A stretch of 64,000 bases of DNA, taken from positions 7,874,001 through 7,938,000 of the forward strand of contig NZ_CP108002.1 of the NCBI RefSeq assembly GCF_041435055.1. Reading direction: 5' to 3'. The notes beneath the pieces were generated by a model. The model was not told the DNA's origin. It made no database searches and was given only the letters and a program-made list of their open reading frames with translations. The position numbers and the translations under genes were made by a program. Below, one piece after another: positions 16,184 through 23,563 of the stretch. Position 1 is the stretch's first letter; every line of letters begins with the position of its first letter. The stretch comes from Streptomyces sp. NBC_00341. GTDB lineage: Bacteria; Actinomycetota; Actinomycetes; Streptomycetales; Streptomycetaceae.

Positions 16184-17176
16184 ATGCTGCGGGTGCACTT
16201 CACCCCCGAGGACCTGGGGCGGATCCGGGTGGCACCCGGGCCGGACTTCCTCTGGGAGATCAGCAACAGCGTGCAGACCCTGCAACGCCGCGACGGCGAA
16301 AGGGTGTTCGGCGCCTGGCGCCGCTGGGTCCGCCCACGGCTCTCCGCGAGCCCCCGGCTGCTCTCCCCGCTGCTGCCGCCGCGCGGGTACTCACCGGACT
16401 TCCTCACCCCCACCGCCGGCGACCGCGCGACCTTGCAGGCGGCCGTCGACACCCTGATGAGCACCCCGCGCCCACGACTGCGCACCGATCTGACGCACCT
16501 GGCGGCCACGCTCCAACTCCCGGGCTGGATCAGCTCCCTGGCAGGCGGGGACGCCGAGGCGCTCCGGCAGCTCGGTGAGGCGCTGCGCACCTACCAGCAG
16601 GAGGCGCTCGCCCCGTACTGGCAGCGCGTCCACGCGCACATAGACGCCGACCGCGCCCTTCGCCTGCGCAGCCTCCTCGACGGCGGCACCGAGGGTCTGC
16701 TGGCCGGGCTCGGGCCGCAGTTCCGCTGGCGCCCGCCCGTACTGGAGGCGGCGTACCCCGTCGACCAGCAACTGCGGTTACAGGGAAGGGGACTCGTGCT
16801 GCAGCCGTCGTTCTTCTGCTGGCCCACGCCGATCACCCTGGCCGACGGGGACCTGCCGCCCGTTCTCGTCTACCCCATCCACCACGCCGAGGACTGGGCC
16901 GGCCCCGCCCCCGCCCGCCCGGCCGGGGACGCCGGACCGCTGGGCCCCCTGCTCGGCCGCACCAGGGCCCGCCTCCTGCGCGCGACCCGGACCGGATGCT
17001 CCACCGTCGAGGCCGCCCGGCTCCTGGACGTGACCCACCCCGCCGTCAGCCAGCACCTCAACGTGCTGCGCGCGGCGGGTCTGGTCGCCACCGTGCGGGA
17101 GGCCGGCCGGTCCATCCATGTCGCGACGGCGGAAGGGCGAGCCCTGCTGGCCGCCGCCGGGCGGGCGAAGCGGTAG
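16184..17176 (+). CDS. ArsR-type regulator with DUF5937, contains a TTA codon
   Basis: 330 residues. The N-terminal two-thirds (MLRVHFTPEDLGRIRVAPG...) match the DUF5937 part of actinobacterial ArsR regulators. The C-terminal winged HTH covers about 260-325 (CSTVEAARLLDVTHPAVSQHLNVLRAAGLV). GGGAG precedes the ATG at 16184. Codon 199 (16778-16780, in LQGRG) is TTA, the rare leucine codon read only by the bldA tRNA, so translation is probably tied to development. No metal-binding cysteines of classical ArsR are seen, so the signal is unknown. Confidence 0.85.
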   Translation: MLRVHFTPEDLGRIRVAPGPDFLWEISNSVQTLQRRDGERVFGAWRRWVRPRLSASPRLLSPLLPPRGYSPDFLTPTAGDRATLQAAVDTLMSTPRPRLRTDLTHLAATLQLPGWISSLAGGDAEALRQLGEALRTYQQEALAPYWQRVHAHIDADRALRLRSLLDGGTEGLLAGLGPQFRWRPPVLEAAYPVDQQLRLQGRGLVLQPSFFCWPTPITLADGDLPPVLVYPIHHAEDWAGPAPARPAGDAGPLGPLLGRTRARLLRATRTGCSTVEAARLLDVTHPAVSQHLNVLRAAGLVATVREAGRSIHVATAEGRALLAAAGRAKR

Positions 17177-17384
17177 CCGGAGGGGGCAGGGACGGACCGT
17201 AAGCCGGAGGCGCAGGGACCGTAAGCCTGAACTTTCGTTCCTTGCACCGTCCGTCGGCCGGGTACGACGCTAACTCCTGCTGCCGGAACCGGCCGTGCCG
17301 CGCGGAGCCGTGGCGTTCACCGGTCGAGTGCCTTCCCGGCAGGCGTTCCTCCCACAAGGCCCGCCCCCACCCTCAGGAGCCTTT

Positions 17385-18098
17385 ATGCGCAGGAGACTCG
17401 TATCCTCCGCGATCGCCGTCGCCGCCGTCGGTGCTCTCCTCCACCCCGGCCTGGCCCAGGCATCGCCCGTAGCGCACACCCCGCCGGTATCCGTGCTCGC
17501 CCACGGGACGAAGGCCGGTACGGCCGTCGTCAGCGGGCACAACGAGCCCGGCACCCGGCTGAAGGTCGACGCCGGGCGTACCAGCAGCGGGCACTGGCTG
17601 GAGATCGACTACCAGGTCCAGGAGACCGGCTACTGGTGCGGTCCGGCCGCCACCCGCATCGCTCTCTCGGCCCGGACCGCCCCGCCCAGCCAGGGCGTCC
17701 TGGCCGGGCAGCTCGGCACGACCGAGGCCGGCACCGACCACATCGGCCAGGTCACCGGCGTACTCAACGCGAACCTCGGCGGCGGCTGGTACGAGACGAA
17801 GGAGATGCCGAACGACCCGCCCACCCAGGCCCAGCGGGACCTGCTGTGGAACGACATCGTCTTCGACATCGACCGCAACTACCCACTGGTGGCCAACATC
17901 GTGGCGCCGCCCGGCAACCAGCCGCCCGGCTACCCGTCGGACCAGACGATCTACCACTACTTCACCGTGTTCGGCTACGACGACGTGGACCGCACCGTCC
18001 TCATCGCCGATCCGGCCTCCTTCGGCGGCAACCAGATCTACTGGATCTCCTTCGATCAGCTCGCCACGCTGATCCCGCCGAAGGGCTACTCGGCGTGA
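17385..18098 (+). CDS. Secreted C39-like peptidase
   Basis: 237 residues. A signal peptide (about 1-26, MRRRLVSSAIAVAAVGALL, cleavage near AQA-SP) exports it. The papain-like domain shows Cys85 in QETGYWCGPAA and His191 in YHYFTVFGYDD, with ADPAS following, matching the C39/peptidase_C39_2 pattern. It could be an extracellular peptidase; no double-glycine substrate or ABC exporter is adjacent. AGGAG lies five bases before the ATG at 17385. The esterase gene follows after 28 bases and is probably cotranscribed. Confidence 0.85.
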   Translation: MRRRLVSSAIAVAAVGALLHPGLAQASPVAHTPPVSVLAHGTKAGTAVVSGHNEPGTRLKVDAGRTSSGHWLEIDYQVQETGYWCGPAATRIALSARTAPPSQGVLAGQLGTTEAGTDHIGQVTGVLNANLGGGWYETKEMPNDPPTQAQRDLLWNDIVFDIDRNYPLVANIVAPPGNQPPGYPSDQTIYHYFTVFGYDDVDRTVLIADPASFGGNQIYWISFDQLATLIPPKGYSA

Positions 18099-18126
18099 CC
18101 CGTTCCCTTCCCCGCAGGAGGCCGTG

Positions 18127-19116
18127 TTGAGCAGCTACCGTCCCACCCGCAGAAGCGTCATCAGGGCCGCCGGCGGGATCTCCGCCGCGATGGCGCTGGG
18201 CACCGGGGGCATCCTCGCGGCCGCGTCCCCGGCCGGTGCGGCGGGGGACGGCTTCGGACTGCGCGTCGTGGAGCGCAACGAAGCCGATCCACGCATGTGG
18301 TACTACCGGTTCGCGACCGACGCGATCGGCTGGAATCCGGGCGTCAACGTCCTGCTCCCCGACGACTACCACTCCGGCGCACGCACCTACCCGGTCCTCT
18401 ACCTCTTCCACGGGGGCGGTACGGACCAGGACTTCATCACCTTCGACCGCGCGGGCATCCGGGACTGGACGGCCGGGAAGCCCCTCATCGTCGTGATGCC
18501 CGACGGCGGGCACGCGGGCTGGTACTCCGACCCGGTCAGCTCCAACACCGGCCCGCGGAACTGGGAGACCTTCCACATCGGCCAGCTGCTGCCCTGGATC
18601 GACGCGAACTTCCGTACGTACGCCGAGTACGACGGCCGTGCCGTCGCCGGATTCTCGATGGGCGGCTTCGGAGCCCTGAAGTACGCGGCCAAGTACTACG
18701 GCCACTTCGCCTCGGTGAGCGCCCACTCGGGCCCGGCCAGCCTGCGCCGCGACGCCGGACTGGTCACCCACTGGGCCAACGCGTCCTCGGCCGCCCTGGA
18801 CCTGGGAGGCGGCACGGTCTACGGCATACCGCTGTGGGACGAGGCCAGGGTCAGCGCCGACAACCCGGTCGAGCGGATCGAGAGCTACCGGAACAAACGG
18901 GTCTTCCTGGTGGCCGGCACCAGCCCCGACCCGGTCAACTGGTTCGACACGGCCAACGAGACCCAGGTACTGGCCGGCCAGCGGGAGTTCCGGGCCCTCC
19001 TCGGCACCGCCGGCATCCCGCACGAATGGTACGAGGAGCCGGGCGGACACATGATCCGCGCCGCCATGGTCCGACGCGACCTCGACGGCATCGTCGCCCG
19101 GCTCCGCAAGGCCTGA
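18127..19116 (+). CDS. Secreted alpha/beta-hydrolase (esterase family)
   Basis: 329 residues. The N-terminus (RRSVIRAAGG, then a hydrophobic stretch ending SPAGA-AG) is a Tat-like signal. The catalytic domain resembles esterase D and mycolyltransferase-like proteins: LYLFHGGG oxyanion region, nucleophile Ser177 in GFSMGGFGA, and a C-terminal His in GGHMIR. The TTG start at 18127 is preferred because AGGAGG ends five bases before it; GTG at 18124 is only two bases away from that site. Substrate unknown, probably an extracellular ester. Confidence 0.85.
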   Translation: MSSYRPTRRSVIRAAGGISAAMALGTGGILAAASPAGAAGDGFGLRVVERNEADPRMWYYRFATDAIGWNPGVNVLLPDDYHSGARTYPVLYLFHGGGTDQDFITFDRAGIRDWTAGKPLIVVMPDGGHAGWYSDPVSSNTGPRNWETFHIGQLLPWIDANFRTYAEYDGRAVAGFSMGGFGALKYAAKYYGHFASVSAHSGPASLRRDAGLVTHWANASSAALDLGGGTVYGIPLWDEARVSADNPVERIESYRNKRVFLVAGTSPDPVNWFDTANETQVLAGQREFRALLGTAGIPHEWYEEPGGHMIRAAMVRRDLDGIVARLRKA

Positions 19117-19164
19117 GCGGGTCCGCAATGCCTGAGCGGATACGTAAGGCCTGAGCGGATACGT
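19108..19164. repeat. Three 19-bp tandem repeats duplicating the gene end
   Basis: Copies at 19108-19126, 19127-19145 and 19146-19164 share AAgGCCTGAGCGGaTaCGt. The first copy contains the last codons and stop of the esterase gene, so the 3' end of the gene has been copied twice downstream. Confidence 0.85.
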
Positions 19165-19167
19165 CAG

Positions 19168-19203
19168 GAAGCCCCCTCGTCCCCAAGCCGTCGAGGGGGC
19201 TTC
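19168..19203 (+). terminator. Strong hairpin terminator after the esterase
   Basis: GAAGCCCCCTCG (19168-19179) pairs perfectly over 12 bp with CGAGGGGGCTTC (19192-19203), loop of 12 bases. It closes the C39 peptidase-esterase unit. Confidence 0.88.
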
Positions 19204-19480
19204 TCGCGTGCGGTCGGGGGCATGGCCGGTAACAGCCGCATCGGCGGACGTACTTAATCGGTCGCTCGTGCGAGAGCTCATACCAGAGCGGGACGGATGG
19301 CGGGCAAGTTCCGCAACTGCCCGCCGCGGCCTCGTCAAGGGCGACTACCGTGTGTGTCCGGTGATCAACGGTGGGCTCATATCCCGGAGCCCGTCCGGCC
19401 GATGATCCAAGAACGACCGACCACCGTAGGTGCCACCACATGGATACCGATTCCTGGGGCCCCACGTACCGAGGACGCTG
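19204..19480. other. Intergenic region upstream of the conservon
   Basis: No gene is supported. The stretch separates the terminator from cvnA and should hold the conservon promoter. I could not assign a convincing -35/-10 pair. Confidence 0.5.
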
Positions 19481-21388
19481 ATGTCTCAACTTCGCGCACC
19501 CGACGCGCGACCGGAACGCCGAGAGGGCGGGCGGCACGGCCGACCGGGCGCTCGTTCCCACTCGGCCGCGGCCAGACCGCGCGCTGCCCAGCCGTCCCCC
19601 GAGGCGCGTATACGCCCCCAACTCCTGCGCACCGCCGTGCTGCCGGCCGTCGCCGTCATGCTGACCGGCGCCGCGGCCGTCATCCTCACGGTCCGCTCCA
19701 CCGGCGCCGCGCCGTCCACCGAGCTGTGGACCGCACTCGGCGCGGCCGCGACGCTGGCGGTCGCCGCCGTGGCGGCGGCCTTCCTCGCCGCCAACCGCGT
19801 CGCCACCACCGTCCTCGGGCGGTGCTTCGCTTTGCGCCGGGCCAGCGCGCAGGGCCAGGCCGAACTGCAGCAGGTGGTGGAACAGCTCCGCAACGGCGAA
19901 CCCGTACCCACCCGCCGGACCCCGCAGCCCACCGCCCCCGGCAGCGACGCCTTCGAACTATTGGCACAGGAGCTCGGCCGGCAGCAGGAGGCGGCCGTGG
20001 CCGCCGTCGTACAGGCCTCCCGGCTCTCGGAACACACCGGCGAGGACCAGAAGGTCGAGGTCTTCGTCAACCTCGCCCGCCGGCTCCAGTCACTCGTGCA
20101 CCGGGAGATCCAGCTGCTCGACGAGCTGGAGCACGAGGTCGAGGACCCCGATCTCCTCAAGGGCCTCTTCCAGGTCGACCACCTGGCCACCCGGATCCGC
20201 CGGCACGCCGAGAACCTCGCGGTCCTCGGCGGCGCCGTCTCCCGGCGGCAGTGGAGCAACCCGGTCACCATGACCGAGGTGCTGCGCTCCGCGATCGCCG
20301 AGGTCGAGCAGTATCCGCGGGTCAAGCTCGTGCCCCCGATCGACGGCACCCTGCGCGGACACGCCGTGGCCGACGTGATCCACCTCCTGGCCGAACTGGT
20401 CGAGAACGCCACGGTGTTCTCCGCCCCCCAGACCCAGGTGCTGCTGCGCGCCCAGCACGTCACGGCGGGTCTCGCCCTGGAGGTCGAGGACCGGGGGCTC
20501 GGCATGCCGGGCAACGAGCAGAAGCGGATGAACGCCCTGCTCGCCGACCCCGACCAGGTCAATGTCGCCCGACTGCTCCAGGACGGCCGGATCGGGCTGT
20601 TCGTGGTGGCCTCGCTGGCCCGCAGGCACGGCATCGCCGTGCGGCTGCAGAGCAACATCTACGGCGGGACGCAGGCCGTACTGGTGCTTCCGCAGTCCCT
20701 GCTCGGGGCAGAGGACGACACCGCGGTCGGCGCGGCACCGGCCCCGCCCCCCGGCCCCGTGCACCGCCCGCCGCCGCTGGACGAGGCCGCCGCCCCCCGC
20801 GACCTCGGCCCGGCCCCGACGTCCGCCCCCGAGCCGGAGCGTCGGCCCTACGTGCCGCAGCAGCAGCAACTGCGGATGCACCAGCCGCAGCAGACCGGGC
20901 GTCAGGGCGAGGGCCCGCCGCTCCCGCTGCGCGCCGAACGCCTCGACCGGCCCACGCCCGCCGAGGCCCGCCCCGGCATCCGGCCCGCCGACGACGCGGT
21001 CCCGGCGCTCCCTCCGGAGACCGGGGTCGTACGCGGCACGATGGACCGCCCGCAGCTTCCCCGGCGCGCGAACCAGGAACACCTGGTTCCCCAGCTCAGG
21101 GAAGCGCCGGTCCCGCGCACCGAGGAGGAGCCCACCCTGCACGACCCGGGCCTGGTGGCGGCCTTCCGGCGCGGCATCGACCTCGGTGAGGCCCGGGCGG
21201 AGACGGAGCCGGGGGCCGAGTCCGTACCGGAGTCCGGCTCCGGGACGACTCCGGCAGCGGTGCCGGCCGCCGGGACACCACTGGACCCGCTTCCGGTCCG
21301 GGGTGCCTCGACGCCGGGGCAGCTCCTGCGGACCGGCTCCTACCACAGCGATCAAGACCCACTCGACGCGAACACCTCCAAGGAGTAG
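19481..21388 (+). CDS. cvnA: CvnA-like conservon sensor protein (histidine kinase-like ATPase)
   Basis: 635 residues. Two membrane segments lie near 47-70 (LLRTAVLPAVAVMLTGAAA...) and 78-98. A coiled dimerisation region with ELDELEHEVEDPDLLKGLF follows. The HATPase_c domain has the N-box ELVENATVFS, G1 VEDRGLGMP and G2-like GLFVVASLA. No phospho-accepting His is evident in the usual H-box form, as is common in conservon A proteins. The last 240 residues are Pro-rich and disordered. GAGGA precedes the ATG at 19481. It starts the cvnA-B-C-D operon, a membrane complex likened to a G-protein-coupled system. Confidence 0.9.
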   Translation: MSQLRAPDARPERREGGRHGRPGARSHSAAARPRAAQPSPEARIRPQLLRTAVLPAVAVMLTGAAAVILTVRSTGAAPSTELWTALGAAATLAVAAVAAAFLAANRVATTVLGRCFALRRASAQGQAELQQVVEQLRNGEPVPTRRTPQPTAPGSDAFELLAQELGRQQEAAVAAVVQASRLSEHTGEDQKVEVFVNLARRLQSLVHREIQLLDELEHEVEDPDLLKGLFQVDHLATRIRRHAENLAVLGGAVSRRQWSNPVTMTEVLRSAIAEVEQYPRVKLVPPIDGTLRGHAVADVIHLLAELVENATVFSAPQTQVLLRAQHVTAGLALEVEDRGLGMPGNEQKRMNALLADPDQVNVARLLQDGRIGLFVVASLARRHGIAVRLQSNIYGGTQAVLVLPQSLLGAEDDTAVGAAPAPPPGPVHRPPPLDEAAAPRDLGPAPTSAPEPERRPYVPQQQQLRMHQPQQTGRQGEGPPLPLRAERLDRPTPAEARPGIRPADDAVPALPPETGVVRGTMDRPQLPRRANQEHLVPQLREAPVPRTEEEPTLHDPGLVAAFRRGIDLGEARAETEPGAESVPESGSGTTPAAVPAAGTPLDPLPVRGASTPGQLLRTGSYHSDQDPLDANTSKE

Positions 21389-21395
21389 ATGCACC

Positions 21396-21830
21396 ATGGC
21401 GACCGATATGTCGTCCGGTCAGGTCTCGGACCTCGACTGGCTGCTGAGCGGGCTGGTACAGCGCGTGCCGTACACCCGCAGCGCGGTCCTGCTCTCCGCC
21501 GACGGGCTGGTGAAATCCCTCCACGGCATGGACGCCGACAGCGCCGACCACATGGCGGCGCTGGCCGCCGGGCTGTACTCCCTCGGCCGCAGCGCCGGGG
21601 CGCGGTTCGGGGACAACGGGGAGGTGCGCCAGGTGGTGGTGGAGCTCGACTCGACCCTGCTCTTCGTCGCCACCGCCGGTTCCGGCACCTGTCTGGCCGT
21701 GCTCGCCGGGCGGAGCGCCGACGCCGCCGTGCTGGGCTACGAGATGGCCATGCTGGTCAAGAGCGTCCGGCCCTACCTGATGACCCCGACCAGACAAGCG
21801 GCCGGGGTGCCGGGCGCCACGGGGCTGTGA
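21396..21830 (+). CDS. cvnB: CvnB-like roadblock/LC7 domain protein
   Basis: 144 residues forming one roadblock/LC7 domain (LSGLVQRVPYTRSAVLLSADG to LAVLAGRSADAAVLGYEMA). Roadblock proteins serve as regulators of small Ras-like GTPases, here CvnD. AAGGAG stands ten bases before the ATG at 21396, seven bases after the cvnA stop. Second gene of the conservon. Confidence 0.92.
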   Translation: MATDMSSGQVSDLDWLLSGLVQRVPYTRSAVLLSADGLVKSLHGMDADSADHMAALAAGLYSLGRSAGARFGDNGEVRQVVVELDSTLLFVATAGSGTCLAVLAGRSADAAVLGYEMAMLVKSVRPYLMTPTRQAAGVPGATGL

Positions 21831-22204
21831 GCGTGTCGGCCACCCGGGACGCGCCGTTGCTCGACGATGCGGCGGGCCGCCTCATCCGCCCCTACACGGT
21901 GAGCGGCGGCCGCACCCGCCCCACCACCGTGCTCGACCTGCTCTCCCTGGTGATGGCCACCGGAACCGTTCCGCAGGTCCACCTCGGCCCCGAGCACTCG
22001 GTGGCGCTGGGACTGTGCGGCGGGCCCACCTCTGTGGCCGAGATCGCCGCGCACCTGCGGCTGCCCGCAGTCGTCACCAAGGTGCTCCTCTCCGACCTGG
22101 TCGACTGCGGAGCGGTCACCGCGCACCCGCCCGCCTTCCATGACATGCCCACCGACCGATCCCTGCTGGAGGCAGTGCTCGATGGCTTACGACGACAGCT
22201 CTGA
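21827..22204 (+). CDS. cvnC: CvnC-like DUF742 protein
   Basis: 125 residues of the DUF742 family: RLIRPYTVSGGRTRP, then a winged-helix-like C-terminal half (TSVAEIAAHLRLPAVVTKVLLSDLV). The GTG start overlaps the cvnB stop (GTGA); GTG at 21833 is an alternative. DUF742 proteins occur almost only in conservons, and their role in the complex is not settled. Confidence 0.92.
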   Translation: MSVSATRDAPLLDDAAGRLIRPYTVSGGRTRPTTVLDLLSLVMATGTVPQVHLGPEHSVALGLCGGPTSVAEIAAHLRLPAVVTKVLLSDLVDCGAVTAHPPAFHDMPTDRSLLEAVLDGLRRQL

Positions 22205-22877
22205 CGGTTTCGACGGCTCCGCCCCGTACCCGGGGACCGGGAGCCCCGGAAACGTCGGCTACGCGCAGGAGCCCAGCAGTCCGGAGGGCTTTCCCGTCGC
22301 GCTCAAGGTGCTGGTCGCGGGTGGTTTCGGGGTCGGCAAGACGACGTTCGTCGGCGCGGTCAGCGAAATCGCGCCGCTGAGCACGGAGGAACTGCTGACC
22401 CAGGTCAGCGCGGCGACCGACAGTCTCGAAGGCATCGAGTCGAAGACCTCGACCACGGTGGCCATGGACTTCGGCCGCATCACGCTGGACGAACAGCACG
22501 TGCTCTACCTGTTCGGCACACCCGGGCAGGAACGGTTCTGGTTCATGTGGGACGAGCTCTCGCAGGGCGCGCTCGGAGCCGTGGTCATCGCGGACACCCG
22601 CAGGCTGGAGGAGTGCTTCGCCGCCGTCGACTTCTTCGAGCGGCGCGGCATCGGGTTCATCGTCGCGGTCAACGAGTTCGACGGCGCCTTCCGGTACGGC
22701 CCCGAGGAGGTGCGGGCCGCGCTCGACCTGGCACCCGCGGTACCCGTCGTCCTCTGCGACGCCCGGATCGCCAGCTCGGGAACCGGCGCGCTGGTCACGC
22801 TCCTCCAGCACCTCATCAACGCCACCGCGGAGCCGGCCCCGCTCTCCGGCCACGGCAGTTTCGGAGTCCATACGTGA
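22182..22877 (+). CDS. cvnD: CvnD-like Ras/Rab-type GTP-binding protein
   Basis: 231 residues. The P-loop is GGFGVGKTTFVG (near residue 50), G3 is FGTPGQERF, and the position of NKxD carries NEFD, as in conservon GTPases. DFGRITLDEQHVLYLFG precedes G3. It should switch between GTP and GDP under control of CvnB and CvnA. GGAGG lies nine bases before the ATG at 22182; the frame overlaps cvnC by 23 bases. The N-terminal 35 residues are Gly/Ser/Pro-rich. Confidence 0.92.
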   Translation: MAYDDSSDGFDGSAPYPGTGSPGNVGYAQEPSSPEGFPVALKVLVAGGFGVGKTTFVGAVSEIAPLSTEELLTQVSAATDSLEGIESKTSTTVAMDFGRITLDEQHVLYLFGTPGQERFWFMWDELSQGALGAVVIADTRRLEECFAAVDFFERRGIGFIVAVNEFDGAFRYGPEEVRAALDLAPAVPVVLCDARIASSGTGALVTLLQHLINATAEPAPLSGHGSFGVHT

Positions 22878-23461
22878 TCCCGCACGCCATCGGACGGATG
22901 CTGCTGACCCCCGTCGACAGCGACGCGCCCGTCCGGACCCAGCGGCTGCGCAGCCTTGACCTGGGGGAGCGGAGCGACGCCTCGTTCGACAACTTCGACG
23001 CCTTCGCGGACCGGGTCGCCGAAGTGACCGAAGTGCCCTTCTCGATGGTCAACTTCATCGACGGCAACCGGCAGTTCTACGCCGGACTGCACACCCCCGC
23101 GGGCACCCGCAAGGGTGCGGACCTGGGCGCCACGGCGGCGGGCAGCGGCCGCAGCGGGCGCTATGTCGCCCTCGACCACGGCTACTGCCCGCACGTCGTG
23201 GTCCGGCGAAGAGCCCTGGTCCTGGAGGACGTCTGCGACTATCCGCGGTTCGCCGGGAACCCGGTCGTCGACGACATAGGCATCCGCTCCTACCTCGGGG
23301 CGCCGCTCATCGACCGCACGGGGATCGCCCTGGGCGCCGTCTGCGCGGTGGACACCGTGCCCCGCCCATGGGGGCGGGCCGGGCTCGACACGATCAAGTC
23401 CCTCGCGCAGGAGCTGATCGGGCACATCCACAGCCGGGAGGACAACAGCATCGGGATCTGA
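22874..23461 (+). CDS. GAF-domain protein attached to the conservon
   Basis: 195 residues, GTG start overlapping the cvnD stop (GTGA), so it belongs to the operon. A GAF sensor domain fills most of the length (FADRVAEVTEVPFSMVNFID...YLGAPLIDRTGIALGAVCAVD). In several studied conservons the fifth gene is a cytochrome P450; here the slot is taken by a GAF protein, which could bind a small ligand or sense redox via its Cys residues (HGYCPH, EDVCDY). No output domain is present. Confidence 0.88.
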   Translation: MIPHAIGRMLLTPVDSDAPVRTQRLRSLDLGERSDASFDNFDAFADRVAEVTEVPFSMVNFIDGNRQFYAGLHTPAGTRKGADLGATAAGSGRSGRYVALDHGYCPHVVVRRRALVLEDVCDYPRFAGNPVVDDIGIRSYLGAPLIDRTGIALGAVCAVDTVPRPWGRAGLDTIKSLAQELIGHIHSREDNSIGI

Positions 23462-23472
23462 CCCGCCCCCGT

Positions 23473-23491
23473 CGGCCGAGGGCCTCGGCCG
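23473..23491. terminator. Short GC-rich hairpin between convergent operons
   Basis: CGGCCGAG (23473-23480) pairs with CTCGGCCG (23484-23491) 12 bases after the GAF-gene stop. It can serve the conservon and, in the other direction, the DUF2264 gene. Confidence 0.5.
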
Positions 23492-23500
23492 GCCGGGGCC

Positions 23501-23563
23501 GGTCAGGCCTCGACCCCGCTCCCGTCAGGAAGGTCAGGCCTCGACCCGGCTCCCGTCCAGGAA
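23501..23563. repeat. Tandem 31/32-bp duplication of the DUF2264 gene end
   Basis: 23501-23531 repeats 23532-23563 with two differences (core GGTCAGGCCTCGACCC). The right copy contains the stop and last codons of the DUF2264 gene; the left copy lies outside it. Confidence 0.85.
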
